Positions 14,068 through 22,773 of a stretch of 42,220 nucleotides of DNA are shown in pieces (the stretch's first letter is position 1; each line of letters starts with the position of its first letter). Source of the stretch: a bacterium (lineage in GTDB: Bacteria > Bacillota > Clostridia > Lachnospirales > Lachnospiraceae). A program made the position numbers and the translations under genes. The notes under the pieces were generated by a model, which was given only the letters and a program-made list of their open reading frames with translations, was not told where the DNA came from and made no database searches. The stretch covers positions 1 through 42,220 of the forward strand of contig JAUNGE010000030.1 of the NCBI GenBank assembly GCA_030524675.1, given 5' to 3'.

Positions 14068-15282
14068 ATGCAGCAGTTTTTAAAACAGCAGTGGAAATCT
14101 GTTCTGTGTATCTTATTTGGCATCATTTTGTTTCTGGCGATGGAAGCGGAGCAGAGAGCTTCCATTACGGGTGGATATTTGAAAAGAAATTCTTATGGAG
14201 AGGGTGAAGAGAATTATGAATTGGAAGTCAAAGGATTAGGAGATACAGCGGTTCCTGTGAACTTTATTCTTGGAGAGCAGGCATATGCTGAGGAACAGGT
14301 GAAAGCAGTGTTTGACAGTGAGTATGAAAGGCTGTGCACCGATATTTTAGGAGAAAATAGTTCTTTGCAGGAAATACGCTATCCATTAGCGTTGGAGGAA
14401 AATACCCAAAACAGAGGAATCCGGTTTTCATGGAGTTCAGAAGATTCTTCCATACTGAATGATGAAGGAGTTCCGATGCTGTCTTATCTGGAAAGAGAAG
14501 GACAGGAAGTTTGCTTAAGAGTTTGTATGACAGATGGAAAATACACTGCTGACTACGAGATGAAGCTGATGGTTTTGCCGCCGCCAGATACTTTGCAGGA
14601 ACGTCTCAGAGAATTTCTTATTTTTCTGCAGGAGGAGGAAGAGGCACAGAGAACAGAAGAGATTTTTATTCTGCCGACAGAATATCAGGGAAGAAGCCTG
14701 AGCTATAAACATTCCAGCACAGAAGAACCTAAGATATTTTTGATGTTGGGAGTTTTAGCAGCACTTGCACTGTATTTTCAAAAACCGGTTCAGGAAAGGA
14801 AGAGAATACAGAAGAGAAAGAAACAAATGATGTCAGATTATTCTGAAATTGTGTCAAAATTGCTTGTCTTTTTGGGGGCTGGTTATACAGTGCGCGGCGC
14901 CTGGGAGAACATAGTGAAAGAATATACAGCAAAAAAATATTCGCAGGAAGGGGAGGTGCGGTATGCCTATGAAGAAATGAGTTATACCTATGGGCAAATT
15001 AGCAGCGGAATGTATGAATCCAAAGCATATGGAGAGTTTGGCAGGAGATGCGGTTTGCATATGTATATGAAACTGGGTTGCCTGTTGGAGCAAAATCTGC
15101 GGACAGGGACAAAAAATTTGCGCAGTCTGCTGGAAAATGAGATGCAGGCGGCTTTGCAGCAGAGGAGAGAGCTGGCAAAGAAGGCAGGGGAGGAAGCGGG
15201 AACAAAGTTGTTGTTTCCTATGGTGATGATGTTGGGGGTGGTTATGGTAATTGTTGTTGTGCCCGCGTTTATGGGACTATAA
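14068..15282 (+). CDS. tadC: TadC-like platform protein with an extracytoplasmic Ig-like insert
   Basis: A 404-residue second platform protein. Order: TM1 (about 10-28), a roughly 190-residue region predicted outside the membrane, TM2 (about 222-237), a cytoplasmic T2SSF domain (about 250-375, with DYSEIVSKLLVFLGAGYTVRGAW), and a final TM (about 383-402). The outer region contains a stretch (about 95-172) with the pattern of an atrophied bacterial Ig (aBig) domain: IRFSWSSEDSSILNDEG followed by beta-rich VCLRVCMTDGKYTADYEMKL. Typical TadC proteins lack this part. ATG 14068 has GAGGGAAG upstream. The topology and the Ig assignment are inference from pattern; the T2SSF half is secure. Confidence 0.82.
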   Translation: MQQFLKQQWKSVLCILFGIILFLAMEAEQRASITGGYLKRNSYGEGEENYELEVKGLGDTAVPVNFILGEQAYAEEQVKAVFDSEYERLCTDILGENSSLQEIRYPLALEENTQNRGIRFSWSSEDSSILNDEGVPMLSYLEREGQEVCLRVCMTDGKYTADYEMKLMVLPPPDTLQERLREFLIFLQEEEEAQRTEEIFILPTEYQGRSLSYKHSSTEEPKIFLMLGVLAALALYFQKPVQERKRIQKRKKQMMSDYSEIVSKLLVFLGAGYTVRGAWENIVKEYTAKKYSQEGEVRYAYEEMSYTYGQISSGMYESKAYGEFGRRCGLHMYMKLGCLLEQNLRTGTKNLRSLLENEMQAALQQRRELAKKAGEEAGTKLLFPMVMMLGVVMVIVVVPAFMGL

Positions 15283-15383
15283 CATGAAGATACCAGGGTC
15301 AAAAGGGATGAGATAGGAATGTAATTTGAGAATCCGTAGAGTAAGCAGAAAAATAAAAAACGGAAGGAGAAAAAAGTATAGCA

Positions 15384-15575
15384 ATGAGCAGATTAAAAAA
15401 ATATAGAAAAGAACTGCACAGATTTGTGTATGATGAGAGTGGAATCGGGGTTATTGAGGTGATTTTGATTCTTGTAGTGCTGATTGGACTGGTTTTGATT
15501 TTTAAGAAACAGCTTACGACTCTGATGAGCGATATCTTTAAACAGATTACAAAGCAGTCAAAAGAAGTGTATTGA
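15384..15575 (+). CDS. flp: Flp-type (type IVb) pilin
   Basis: A 63-residue pilin: basic leader of about 19 residues, ESGIGVIEVILILVVLIGLV hydrophobic core with the Glu of type IV pilins at position +5 or so, and a short polar tail ending KQSKEVY. This is the size and shape of Flp/TadA major pilins, cleaved by the TadV peptidase before assembly. AAGGAG lies 14 bases before the ATG, a rather long spacing. It sits between the platform genes and the pseudopilin-like genes; no separate promoter is obvious, which is notable for a gene whose product is needed in large amount. Confidence 0.85.
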   Translation: MSRLKKYRKELHRFVYDESGIGVIEVILILVVLIGLVLIFKKQLTTLMSDIFKQITKQSKEVY

Positions 15576-15611
15576 TAAAAGAATCATAAGAACAAAAAAT
15601 AGGAGAATGGT

Positions 15612-17594
15612 ATGCAAAAGGATGCACAGATCACCGTGTTTTTGAGTCTGGTTTTTATATGTATTGTGTCACTTTTATTGGTTCTGGCAGAATCAGCCAG
15701 AATGGCAGGAATGCGGTACTCTGTGCAGATGGCGGCAGGTTCTTCTCTGGATTCGGTGATGAGTCAGTATCACAGAGAATTGTGGGATGAATACCGGATT
15801 TTGCTTCTGGACATGTCTGAAACACAGATAGAGACGGAGATAAAGAAATATTTGAGTACATATGCGTTGGAAGATGCAGATATTGTGATAGAAAATGCTG
15901 TTCAGGCCGTAGATAATGGAGCTTTCTGTATGGAGAAGGAAATCGCTGATTATATGAAGTATGGGGTCTGGGTGATGGACTTTGACGAGACAGAGATTGA
16001 ACATATCTGGGATAGAATGGCAGGCGCAGATAGCCTGGCACATGCTGCAAAGCGTTTTGAAGCATGTACAAAAGAAGCGTTGAAATTGGAGAAAATGGTA
16101 AAGAAGCTGTCAGATGCACTGGAAAAACAAAATACTTTTGGGGATGATATTTGGGATGGAATCTCTCTGCACAGAGAAGATATGGTGAAAAAAGCGGGGA
16201 GAGCGTATCAAAACGAGAATCAGAACATAAAAAAATATATACGGACATATGAGCAGACTGCAAAGAAAATGAGAGAAAAGCTGGAGACGGCTAGAAGAGA
16301 AAACCAGCAGGAAAAAGAACTTGAGAAAGAGAGACTTCGAGAAGGCGAACTTGGAGAAGGAAAGATTGGGGCAAGAAAAATTGGGGAAGAAATTCAAACT
16401 ATAATAGCAGAAGAGGAAGCTCGTTATGACAGTTATATTGCTCTGGATGGGGAGAGATATCAGAAAGTGCTGCAGGCAGGAGAAGTGTCAGAGAAAAATG
16501 CGCAGGTGATACAGGAAGTGATGGAACTGGCTGAAGCGGCAGAGGAAGATAGCGGAGAGGATGACAAAGAAAATGGAGAGAGTGAAGAAAGCGGCGATGG
16601 GGATACTTGGACTACATGGCATGATGTAAGTACAGCTATGCGAGCTTATGAGGCTGTTCCGATATTGCTGCAGAAAACACAGGGAGATGAGAAAAAGGCG
16701 GAGATACTGGAAAAATTGAAGGAGTGGATGGAAGGAGATATTCTTACTTTGCTTTTGGGAAAAAATGCGAAAATTTCCCAAGGAAAAATCGGGGATAGCA
16801 ATCTGCCATCAAAAAAGCAGACAGAGAGAAAAAAAGCGGTATATGGGGCGGCCACGGCAGTGACAGAGACAGTGACAGCGCTTCAGGTGAATGCGTATAT
16901 TCGAGAATATTTTCAAAATTTTAGAAATACAGGTTCGGAAAAGGAAATACAATATGAGCAGGAATATTTGTTGGCTGGAAAATCTACGGATAGAGAAAAT
17001 TTAAAATCTGCTGTGCAGCAGATTTTGGCTGTGAGGACAGGTCTAAATCTTATGTACTTATATACAGATATAGAGAGACGGGAGGAGGCGTCAGCACTGG
17101 CCACCATGATTTTGGGAAGTGCTGGATTGGCACCACTTGCACCAGTTTTGAGTTTTTTTATTCTTTCTGTGTGGGCATCGGCAGAAGCTATGACAGATAC
17201 AAAATCTCTTTTGGAGGGCGAACAGGTTCCTATCTGGAAGACAAAAGCGGAATGGAAGCTGGGGTTGGACGGTTTATTGAAGATGGGAGAACAGAAGGTG
17301 ATTGAAATAAAAAAGGAATCGAGCGGACAGGCAGAGCATCTTAAAAAAGGGGGAACGGATTATGGCGGATATGTGAGACTTTTGCTTCTCTTAAAGACAA
17401 TGAAAGAGAAAATGTACCGGATGCTGGATATTATGCAAATGAATATTGGGAGGCGGCAGCAGGGGTTTGAGATAGGAGATTGTTATTACAGTGTGGGAAT
17501 AACAATACGAACGGATAAGAAACATTTTTTTCATGCAGGTAAATGGGCAGAGAGAACATTTACAGTACAGGCTGCAGTGGAAAAAGCATATTGA
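15612..17594 (+). CDS. DUF5702-type Tad-associated protein (minor pilin/TadG-like)
   Basis: A 660-residue protein starting QITVFLSLVFICIVSLLLVL then ESARMAG, the DUF5702 signature: a pilin-like N-terminal helix that would insert in the membrane with the bulk outside. Residues about 150-330 are rich in Lys/Glu and predicted coiled coil, including near-repeats such as EKERLREGELGEGKIG. Residues about 480-560 contain a hydrophobic part (ATMILGSAGLAPLAPVLSFFIL) and the end (about 620-660) is conserved-looking. The family occurs in Firmicute Tad loci and may be a large minor pilin or tip protein (inference). AGGAG precedes the ATG. Confidence 0.78.
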   Translation: MQKDAQITVFLSLVFICIVSLLLVLAESARMAGMRYSVQMAAGSSLDSVMSQYHRELWDEYRILLLDMSETQIETEIKKYLSTYALEDADIVIENAVQAVDNGAFCMEKEIADYMKYGVWVMDFDETEIEHIWDRMAGADSLAHAAKRFEACTKEALKLEKMVKKLSDALEKQNTFGDDIWDGISLHREDMVKKAGRAYQNENQNIKKYIRTYEQTAKKMREKLETARRENQQEKELEKERLREGELGEGKIGARKIGEEIQTIIAEEEARYDSYIALDGERYQKVLQAGEVSEKNAQVIQEVMELAEAAEEDSGEDDKENGESEESGDGDTWTTWHDVSTAMRAYEAVPILLQKTQGDEKKAEILEKLKEWMEGDILTLLLGKNAKISQGKIGDSNLPSKKQTERKKAVYGAATAVTETVTALQVNAYIREYFQNFRNTGSEKEIQYEQEYLLAGKSTDRENLKSAVQQILAVRTGLNLMYLYTDIERREEASALATMILGSAGLAPLAPVLSFFILSVWASAEAMTDTKSLLEGEQVPIWKTKAEWKLGLDGLLKMGEQKVIEIKKESSGQAEHLKKGGTDYGGYVRLLLLLKTMKEKMYRMLDIMQMNIGRRQQGFEIGDCYYSVGITIRTDKKHFFHAGKWAERTFTVQAAVEKAY

Positions 17595-17629
17595 ACGCTT
17601 CTATGATTCAGGCTGGGAGGTGTTTAAGA

Positions 17630-18520
17630 ATGTCTTTTTTGTCAAGAATAAAATATGTAACTCTCCAAGTGCGCAAAAAATCCCTGTCTAGTTCAATAGC
17701 AAAAAAGACATTCTTATGTGCTTCTCAGTCGGGAAGTCTTACGGTGGAGGCGGCTCTCAGTGTCACATTATTTGTATTTGCAGCGCTGAGTATGATGGTG
17801 CCGATTCGGATTGTACATATTCAGCGCCAAGTACAGGCAGTTTTGGAATCAGTGGGAGAAGAATTCAGCCAGTATGCTTATGGAAACAGCAGAGGAGAAG
17901 AAAGGCAGTCTGTCTTTTTGACGGCAGCAGGCAGTCTGTATATACAAAAAAGGATAGGAGAAATACAGGATGCGAAAGGCATCGAACAGGTTTCAGCGCT
18001 GGGGACGCAATTACTGGCGGATGGGGAACATATGGATCTGCGAGTGTCTTATAAAATAAAAATTCCTTTTTCTACATGGAATTTTTCCGGAATTCCCATG
18101 ACTGCCAGATGCTTTAAACGTGCTTGGATTGGAAAAAGCGGACTGGAAGGGAATACAGATAGAAAAGAAACTGGCGAAGAATCCTCAAAGCAGAGACAAG
18201 TTGTGTATGTTGGAAGTACAAGTTACCGATACCATTGGTATGCAGATTGCCACTATCTTTTCAATGACATGGAGAGGATTTCCTATCAGGAACTAGAAAA
18301 TAGAAAAAATAGGTTTGGGCGCCGCTATCAGCCATGTGATATTTGTGGAAAAACAGCAGATAAAACAGGGAATGTATATATTATGCCAGGAGGAGAAAAA
18401 TATCATACAAATGATGCATGTTCTTCTATCCGCGCATATGCACAGGAAGTGTTCCTTGATGAGGTGGAAATTTTGGGAGAATGTTCATATTGTGCAGAGA
18501 GAAGGGGGAAATCAGAGTGA
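17630..18520 (+). CDS. TadE-like pseudopilin fused to a double Cys/His metal-site tail
   Basis: A 296-residue protein. A basic leader (about 1-35) precedes SGSLTVEAALSVTLFVFAAL (about 38-57), the TadE-like pilin helix. The last third (about 190-296) holds two similar units: YHWYADCHYLF...YQPCDICG and GGEKYHTNDACSSI...GECSYC, each with Tyr-His, Cys and a Cys-x-x-Cys pair, reminiscent of Ada-like metal-binding modules seen at the ends of secreted nucleases. A zinc-bound fold is inference. ATG 17630 has GGGAGG ten bases upstream; the frame is open earlier but overlaps the previous gene. It ends GTGA, sharing bases with the next start. Confidence 0.75.
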   Translation: MSFLSRIKYVTLQVRKKSLSSSIAKKTFLCASQSGSLTVEAALSVTLFVFAALSMMVPIRIVHIQRQVQAVLESVGEEFSQYAYGNSRGEERQSVFLTAAGSLYIQKRIGEIQDAKGIEQVSALGTQLLADGEHMDLRVSYKIKIPFSTWNFSGIPMTARCFKRAWIGKSGLEGNTDRKETGEESSKQRQVVYVGSTSYRYHWYADCHYLFNDMERISYQELENRKNRFGRRYQPCDICGKTADKTGNVYIMPGGEKYHTNDACSSIRAYAQEVFLDEVEILGECSYCAERRGKSE

Positions 18521-18951
18521 AAACAGCGTATGATTGGATTTTTGTTATTTTTTTAGGGATTGCAGCTGTATACGACTGGAGGGAGCGAAAAATTCCGGTG
18601 TGGCTTTTTGCAGGAGCGGGCGTGTTGACACTTCTCATTATGATATGGAAGGAGGACAGAGGAATTTGGGATGTGATTCTGGGATTTCAGGTTGGAATTC
18701 TTCTTTTTCTAATTTCAAAGATTGTGAGAGGAGCAATCGGAGAAGGGGATGGTATTTTCTTCTGTATCAGTGGAATTTTACTGGGGGTGGAAAAAAATCT
18801 GCTGCTTCTTGGAGGAGGAGTTTTTGTATGTGGGCTTTACAGTGTATTTTTGGTTTTGTTTGGAATATTGGCACATATCTCCGTGAGAAAGTGGAGGCTG
18901 CCGTTTCTGACTTTTCTGTTTCCGGTGGGAATCGGGGTAATGCTTTTATGA
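18517..18951 (+). CDS. Prepilin peptidase, TadV/CpaA type (A24), second copy
   Basis: A 144-residue polytopic A24 peptidase with the two catalytic aspartates in VYDWRERKIP (about 19-28) and GAIGEGDGIFF (about 70-80). Start GTG 18517 overlaps the previous stop (GTGA) and has AAGGGGG eight bases upstream; its stop overlaps the next ATG (ATGA), so translation is tightly coupled. With the copy at 10199-10690 this operon has two peptidases. The aspartates are intact in both, so the two may divide substrates between the Flp pilin and the TadE-like proteins (inference). Confidence 0.85.
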   Translation: MKTAYDWIFVIFLGIAAVYDWRERKIPVWLFAGAGVLTLLIMIWKEDRGIWDVILGFQVGILLFLISKIVRGAIGEGDGIFFCISGILLGVEKNLLLLGGGVFVCGLYSVFLVLFGILAHISVRKWRLPFLTFLFPVGIGVMLL

Positions 18952-19406
18952 AGAGAGACAAATGGATGAAAGGCAGTATGACAGTGGAAGCTTCCTATGT
19001 GATGTTGATTGTGTTGTTTTTGCTGTTGTTTTTGATAAGACATAGTTTTTTTCTTCATGATATTGTGGTTGGAAGTGCATCTTTGCATAGAGCAGTGGAA
19101 ATAGAGCGAAGAGTGGAAGCGGACACCATAGGAAGCAGAAAAGAAAGTGATAAAGAATATAGCAAAGAAAATGATAGAGAAGCGAATAGAGAAGACAATA
19201 AAAAGCGCGAGAAAAACGATGAAAAGTATAGTACAGGATTTTTGTTTGCAGAAGATGCACAGATATCGGTGAAAAAAGGAATTTTGGCTTGTGAGGGAGA
19301 ACTGCAAGCAGGAGAATGGAAGAAACAGATATCGGTGAAAATGTTTTATCCGGAAGAATATATGCGGGCAGCGGCAGCTTTTTTTCCTGAGACAGGGAGG
19401 AAATGA
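18948..19406 (+). CDS. Small TadE-like pseudopilin
   Basis: A 152-residue protein. After a short basic leader comes GSMTVEASYVMLIVLFLLLF (about 9-28), the prepilin-like cleavage region and hydrophobic helix of TadE-type pseudopilins, closely matching the TVEA motif of the protein at 17630-18520. The middle (about 62-92) is a run of Lys, Glu, Asp and Asn with short repeats. The C-terminal half has no recognised domain. It begins with ATGA overlapping the peptidase gene and ends with a 4-base overlap with the FHA gene. Probable minor component of the pilus; exact role unknown. Confidence 0.72.
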   Translation: MKRDKWMKGSMTVEASYVMLIVLFLLLFLIRHSFFLHDIVVGSASLHRAVEIERRVEADTIGSRKESDKEYSKENDREANREDNKKREKNDEKYSTGFLFAEDAQISVKKGILACEGELQAGEWKKQISVKMFYPEEYMRAAAAFFPETGRK

Positions 19407-20893
19407 TGGAAGTCTACTATCGAAGAGAAATTCAGCATAATTATCTGATTATTGAACCAGATGAGTGTCAGGGATGGAGTTATGAAGTCAAAATGCTTCT
19501 TCATAATCCGATAGAAGGTCTTTTGAAGTTTCGTATGAAATTAGTGGATGGAGATCAGCAGTTTTTCTATGAAATCACATCGAAGCAACCATTAAGCAGA
19601 GTGCTGGAAAACAGAAGTATTACAGCAGAAGAGATACGAAAACTGGTTGTGGCATTGGCTTCTATATTGAACAAAATAGAACCTTTTTTGCTGATGCCAC
19701 ATCAGATTTTGCTGCAGGCAGAATATATTTATCTGGAACCAGAGAGTTTTCAACTGTATTTTTGTCTGGTCCCTGGAAGAACCTCTGACTTTTCAAAGGA
19801 TTTGCAGGAGTTATTATATTATCTTTTGAAAAAAGTAGATCATCAGAATCAGGAAAGTGTGGTTTTGGCATATGGTTTATATCAGGAGACACAAAAAGAA
19901 AACTATGGAATTGGAAATCTGATGAAGTTTATGAATCTGAATTCTGTAGAAAAACAGGAAAATGTCTCTGGAAATCAGGAACACAAATTGCAGGAGGAAC
20001 TGCACAGATGTGATACATATGAGACATGGGAAACATGTGATGCAGAACTGCCAGAAATGAGAGAGCAGAGAAAGAATATGCGGGTAAAAACAGACAAGCT
20101 GGAAAAGAGAGAGATTTGTCTGTTTGCATGGATTTTTCTAGTATGTGGGATAGGAATTATATATTTCTGGAGAGGACCCGAATTTTTGTGGCAGAAAAAA
20201 GAAATCCTGGCAGGGATTTTGGCCGTCTTGATACTGATAAGTATAATAACAGGATATATAGAATATTCTGAGTCTCAGAAAGAAAAGAATCAAAGCAATA
20301 AAGGCGTTAAGAAAGATTATACAAAAGCAGATGCAGAAAATAGAAATGATGGAAATGAGACAGAGATAACGGCAATGACAGATATAAGAACAAATACAAA
20401 AACAGATGAGAAATCAGACATAAAAACAGATGTAAACATACAGAAAGAAAACACAAATAGAATAAAAACAAATGATACAAAAAGAAGTAAAATAAAAGAA
20501 GAAAAGTGGCAGATTGTATTTCAGGAAGAACAGGAAAACATGGAGAAAACAGAAGAAAATGTGCTTCAAACCACAGTATTGCCAATGGCAAAGAAAACAG
20601 GAGAAGGACATTATTTGATGAGTCTTCAGGATGGATATGAAAATATATTGCTCAGTTATTTTCCGTTTATTATAGGAAAAGCAGAACATATGGCGGATTA
20701 TGTAATTCCAAAATCGTCTGTCAGCAGGATGCATGCAAAAATAGAAAGAACAGAGGATGGATATCAGATTACAGATTTAAATTCCACAAATGGGACATGG
20801 GTGGGAGAACATCAACTAGAAGCAAATGAGACATTTCCCTTAAAAATAAACGACAAAATACGTCTGTCAGATTTGTTTTTTTGCTTCAAATAA
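19403..20893 (+). CDS. DUF6382-FHA domain membrane protein
   Basis: A 496-residue protein ending the Tad operon. Residues 1 to about 185 match the DUF6382 pattern (YLIIEPDE near the start, PHQILLQAEYIYLEP about 98-112). Two adjacent membrane segments follow (about 240-255 and 268-285), then a Lys/Thr/Asp-rich linker of tandem-like repeats (about 300-370). The C-terminal FHA domain (about 416-494) has the phosphothreonine-binding landmarks FIIGKAEHMADYVIP, SSVSRMHAKIE and LNSTNGTWVG. It may read Ser/Thr phosphorylation and transmit it to the pilus machinery (inference). GGGAGG precedes the ATG. No kinase or phosphatase gene is in the window. Confidence 0.82.
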   Translation: MMEVYYRREIQHNYLIIEPDECQGWSYEVKMLLHNPIEGLLKFRMKLVDGDQQFFYEITSKQPLSRVLENRSITAEEIRKLVVALASILNKIEPFLLMPHQILLQAEYIYLEPESFQLYFCLVPGRTSDFSKDLQELLYYLLKKVDHQNQESVVLAYGLYQETQKENYGIGNLMKFMNLNSVEKQENVSGNQEHKLQEELHRCDTYETWETCDAELPEMREQRKNMRVKTDKLEKREICLFAWIFLVCGIGIIYFWRGPEFLWQKKEILAGILAVLILISIITGYIEYSESQKEKNQSNKGVKKDYTKADAENRNDGNETEITAMTDIRTNTKTDEKSDIKTDVNIQKENTNRIKTNDTKRSKIKEEKWQIVFQEEQENMEKTEENVLQTTVLPMAKKTGEGHYLMSLQDGYENILLSYFPFIIGKAEHMADYVIPKSSVSRMHAKIERTEDGYQITDLNSTNGTWVGEHQLEANETFPLKINDKIRLSDLFFCFK

Positions 20894-20897
20894 AACC

Positions 20898-20926
20898 TTA
20901 ACAAAACACTTTTCATGTGCTAAAAT
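20898..20926 (+). promoter_or_regulatory. Promoter of the rhomboid gene
   Basis: TTAACA (20898-20903), 17-base spacer, TAAAAT (20921-20926). It starts right after the Tad operon ends. Confidence 0.55.
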
Positions 20927-21047
20927 AGAGATGTTTATAGAGATAAAAATAAAATGTCAGTTTATTTATTTCTTTGCTGTAAATAATACATCGAATACAT
21001 AGTGTATCGTATATGGCAAAAGAGCATTGATAAATTGCGGAGTTCTT

Positions 21048-21662
21048 ATGGAAAAAAGAAATATCCAGGATATTGCCTGTGTTACTATCGGCCTTATTAT
21101 CATAAATGTGATTGCTTTTTTGTGGGTAGAATGGGGCGGCTCATCAGAAAATACGCTCTGGATGCTGCAGCATGGAGCAATGTTTGCACCATATGTTATT
21201 GAAAATGGGGAATATTATCGGTTGTTTACTGCGATGTTTCTGCATTTTGGCGTGGAGCATCTGACCAGTAATATGCTGATTCTGTTTGTTACGGGAGGCC
21301 ATTTGGAGCACGCCTTGGGAAAAATAAAATATCTCATTTTCTATCTGCTTTGTGGAGTCGGCTCTAATTTTGTCTCTATGTTATTTCATATATATACAGA
21401 TGAAATGACAGTGTCAGCAGGGGCATCAGGAGCGATTTTTGGAGTGGTAGGAGGTCTGCTATGGGCTGTGATACGAAATAAAGGCCATTTAGGAGAATTG
21501 AGTGCCAGACAGATTGGTATTATGATACTGTTGTCCTTGTATTTGGGATTTACTGGAACTGGAGTAGATAATATGGCGCATATAGCAGGTGTGGGGATCG
21601 GATTTCTGCTCTCTATTCTTTTGTATCGAAAGCCAAAAGAAAATTCAGAAAATTTTGTATAG
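21048..21662 (+). CDS. Rhomboid family intramembrane serine protease
   Basis: A 204-residue polytopic protein of the GlpG-like rhomboid family, which cleaves membrane helices. The catalytic serine lies in SAGASGAIFG (about 127-136) and the histidine in NMAHIAGVGIGF (about 177-188); the L1-type block YYRLFTAMFLHFG (about 56-68) is also present. ATG 21048 has GGAG six bases upstream; an in-frame TTG 21 bases earlier is less likely. Directly downstream of the Tad operon but with its own promoter; a link to pilus proteins would be speculation. Confidence 0.9.
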   Translation: MEKRNIQDIACVTIGLIIINVIAFLWVEWGGSSENTLWMLQHGAMFAPYVIENGEYYRLFTAMFLHFGVEHLTSNMLILFVTGGHLEHALGKIKYLIFYLLCGVGSNFVSMLFHIYTDEMTVSAGASGAIFGVVGGLLWAVIRNKGHLGELSARQIGIMILLSLYLGFTGTGVDNMAHIAGVGIGFLLSILLYRKPKENSENFV

Positions 21663-21760
21663 ATTGATGTATTATCAACAAAATAGGCAGGAATTTCTGC
21701 ATCTTTGCAGGAAGTCTCTGTTAAATTAGATTAAAAATTGAAAAAAGAAGGAGAGAAAAA

Positions 21761-22177
21761 ATGAGAGAAGAGAATTGTATTTTTTGCAAGATTGCAAATG
21801 GAGAGATACCTTCTGCAACCGTATATGAAGATGAAAATTTTCGCGCAATTTTGGATTTGAATCCGGCATCAAAAGGACACACAATTATTTTACCAAAAAA
21901 TCATTTTAAGGATGTATGTGAACTGGATGAGAACACCTCAGCAGCAGTATTGCCAGTGGCGGCGCGTATCGGAGCTGCAATGAAGGCATCTTTGGGATGT
22001 ACAGGATTTAATTTGGTTCAGAATAACGGAGCTAGTGCAGGACAGACAGTATTTCATTTTCATATGCATGTAATTCCGAGATATGAGGACGGACCCGCTA
22101 TGGTAACCTGGGAACAGCATCAATCAGAGGCGGAAGAACTGCAGCAGACTGCTACACAGATAAAGAACAATTTGTAA
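21761..22177 (+). CDS. HIT family hydrolase (Hint/HinT-like)
   Basis: A 138-residue histidine-triad protein: zinc-type CIFCKIANGEIP at the N-terminus and the catalytic HFHMHVIPR (about 105-113). HIT proteins hydrolyse nucleoside phosphoramidates or related nucleotidyl compounds in the cytoplasm. Length and motifs match the common Hint branch. GAAGGAG precedes the ATG. It is followed after 28 bases by the sigma factor gene, perhaps in one transcript. Confidence 0.92.
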   Translation: MREENCIFCKIANGEIPSATVYEDENFRAILDLNPASKGHTIILPKNHFKDVCELDENTSAAVLPVAARIGAAMKASLGCTGFNLVQNNGASAGQTVFHFHMHVIPRYEDGPAMVTWEQHQSEAEELQQTATQIKNNL

Positions 22178-22205
22178 TACTATAGAAGATAAGGGAGGAG
22201 TTGCT

Positions 22206-22730
22206 ATGCAGCGGGATGAGGAACACCAGTTGCTGCTCTCCTTGTATGAGACATATCAGAAGGATTTAAGTAAATTCATAATATACAGAGGCGTAGCAGC
22301 GAATGATGCAGAAGATGTAGTTCAAAGTATTTTCTACGCTTATTACAGAAACTATGATCTGACGCTTCCAGAAGAAGAGAAAACAAAAATACTGTTGACA
22401 ATAGCAAAGACGAAAGCTATTGATTATTACAGAACGAAAAAAGATGTGGATGTTTTAAGTATAGACAATATTTATGGAGAGATGGAAGCCATGGCCAAGT
22501 ATCAGACTGGAGATGGTCTGCAAAAAATCATTCATGATGAGCAATGCTATGAGATAAGGGAAATAATACACAATCTAAAGCCGGAATGGCGTGATGTTAT
22601 TATAGAGTATGTTGTGTGTGGGAGAAGTACAGAGGAAGTTTGTGAAAAATTAGGTATATCAGAGAATGTACTTCGCACGAGATTATGTCGAGCAAAACAA
22701 TATCTGCGTGCGAAGTACCATTTTAAATGA
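22206..22730 (+). CDS. Sigma-70 family RNA polymerase sigma factor (ECF-like)
   Basis: A 174-residue sigma factor with region 2 (DAEDVVQSIFYAYYRNY, about 33-49) and a helix-turn-helix region 4 (STEEVCEKLGISENVLRTRL, about 139-158). Length and domain pattern fit ECF-like factors. GGGAGGAG precedes the ATG. Its probable partner is the membrane protein at 23934-24746, but murG on the opposite strand lies between them, so the two genes need separate promoters. Regulon unknown; no matching promoter pair could be defined with confidence. Confidence 0.88.
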   Translation: MQRDEEHQLLLSLYETYQKDLSKFIIYRGVAANDAEDVVQSIFYAYYRNYDLTLPEEEKTKILLTIAKTKAIDYYRTKKDVDVLSIDNIYGEMEAMAKYQTGDGLQKIIHDEQCYEIREIIHNLKPEWRDVIIEYVVCGRSTEEVCEKLGISENVLRTRLCRAKQYLRAKYHFK

Positions 22731-22773
22731 TTAGATACTCAAAACTGTAAAAAACGTGAAGAAACCAAAACAG

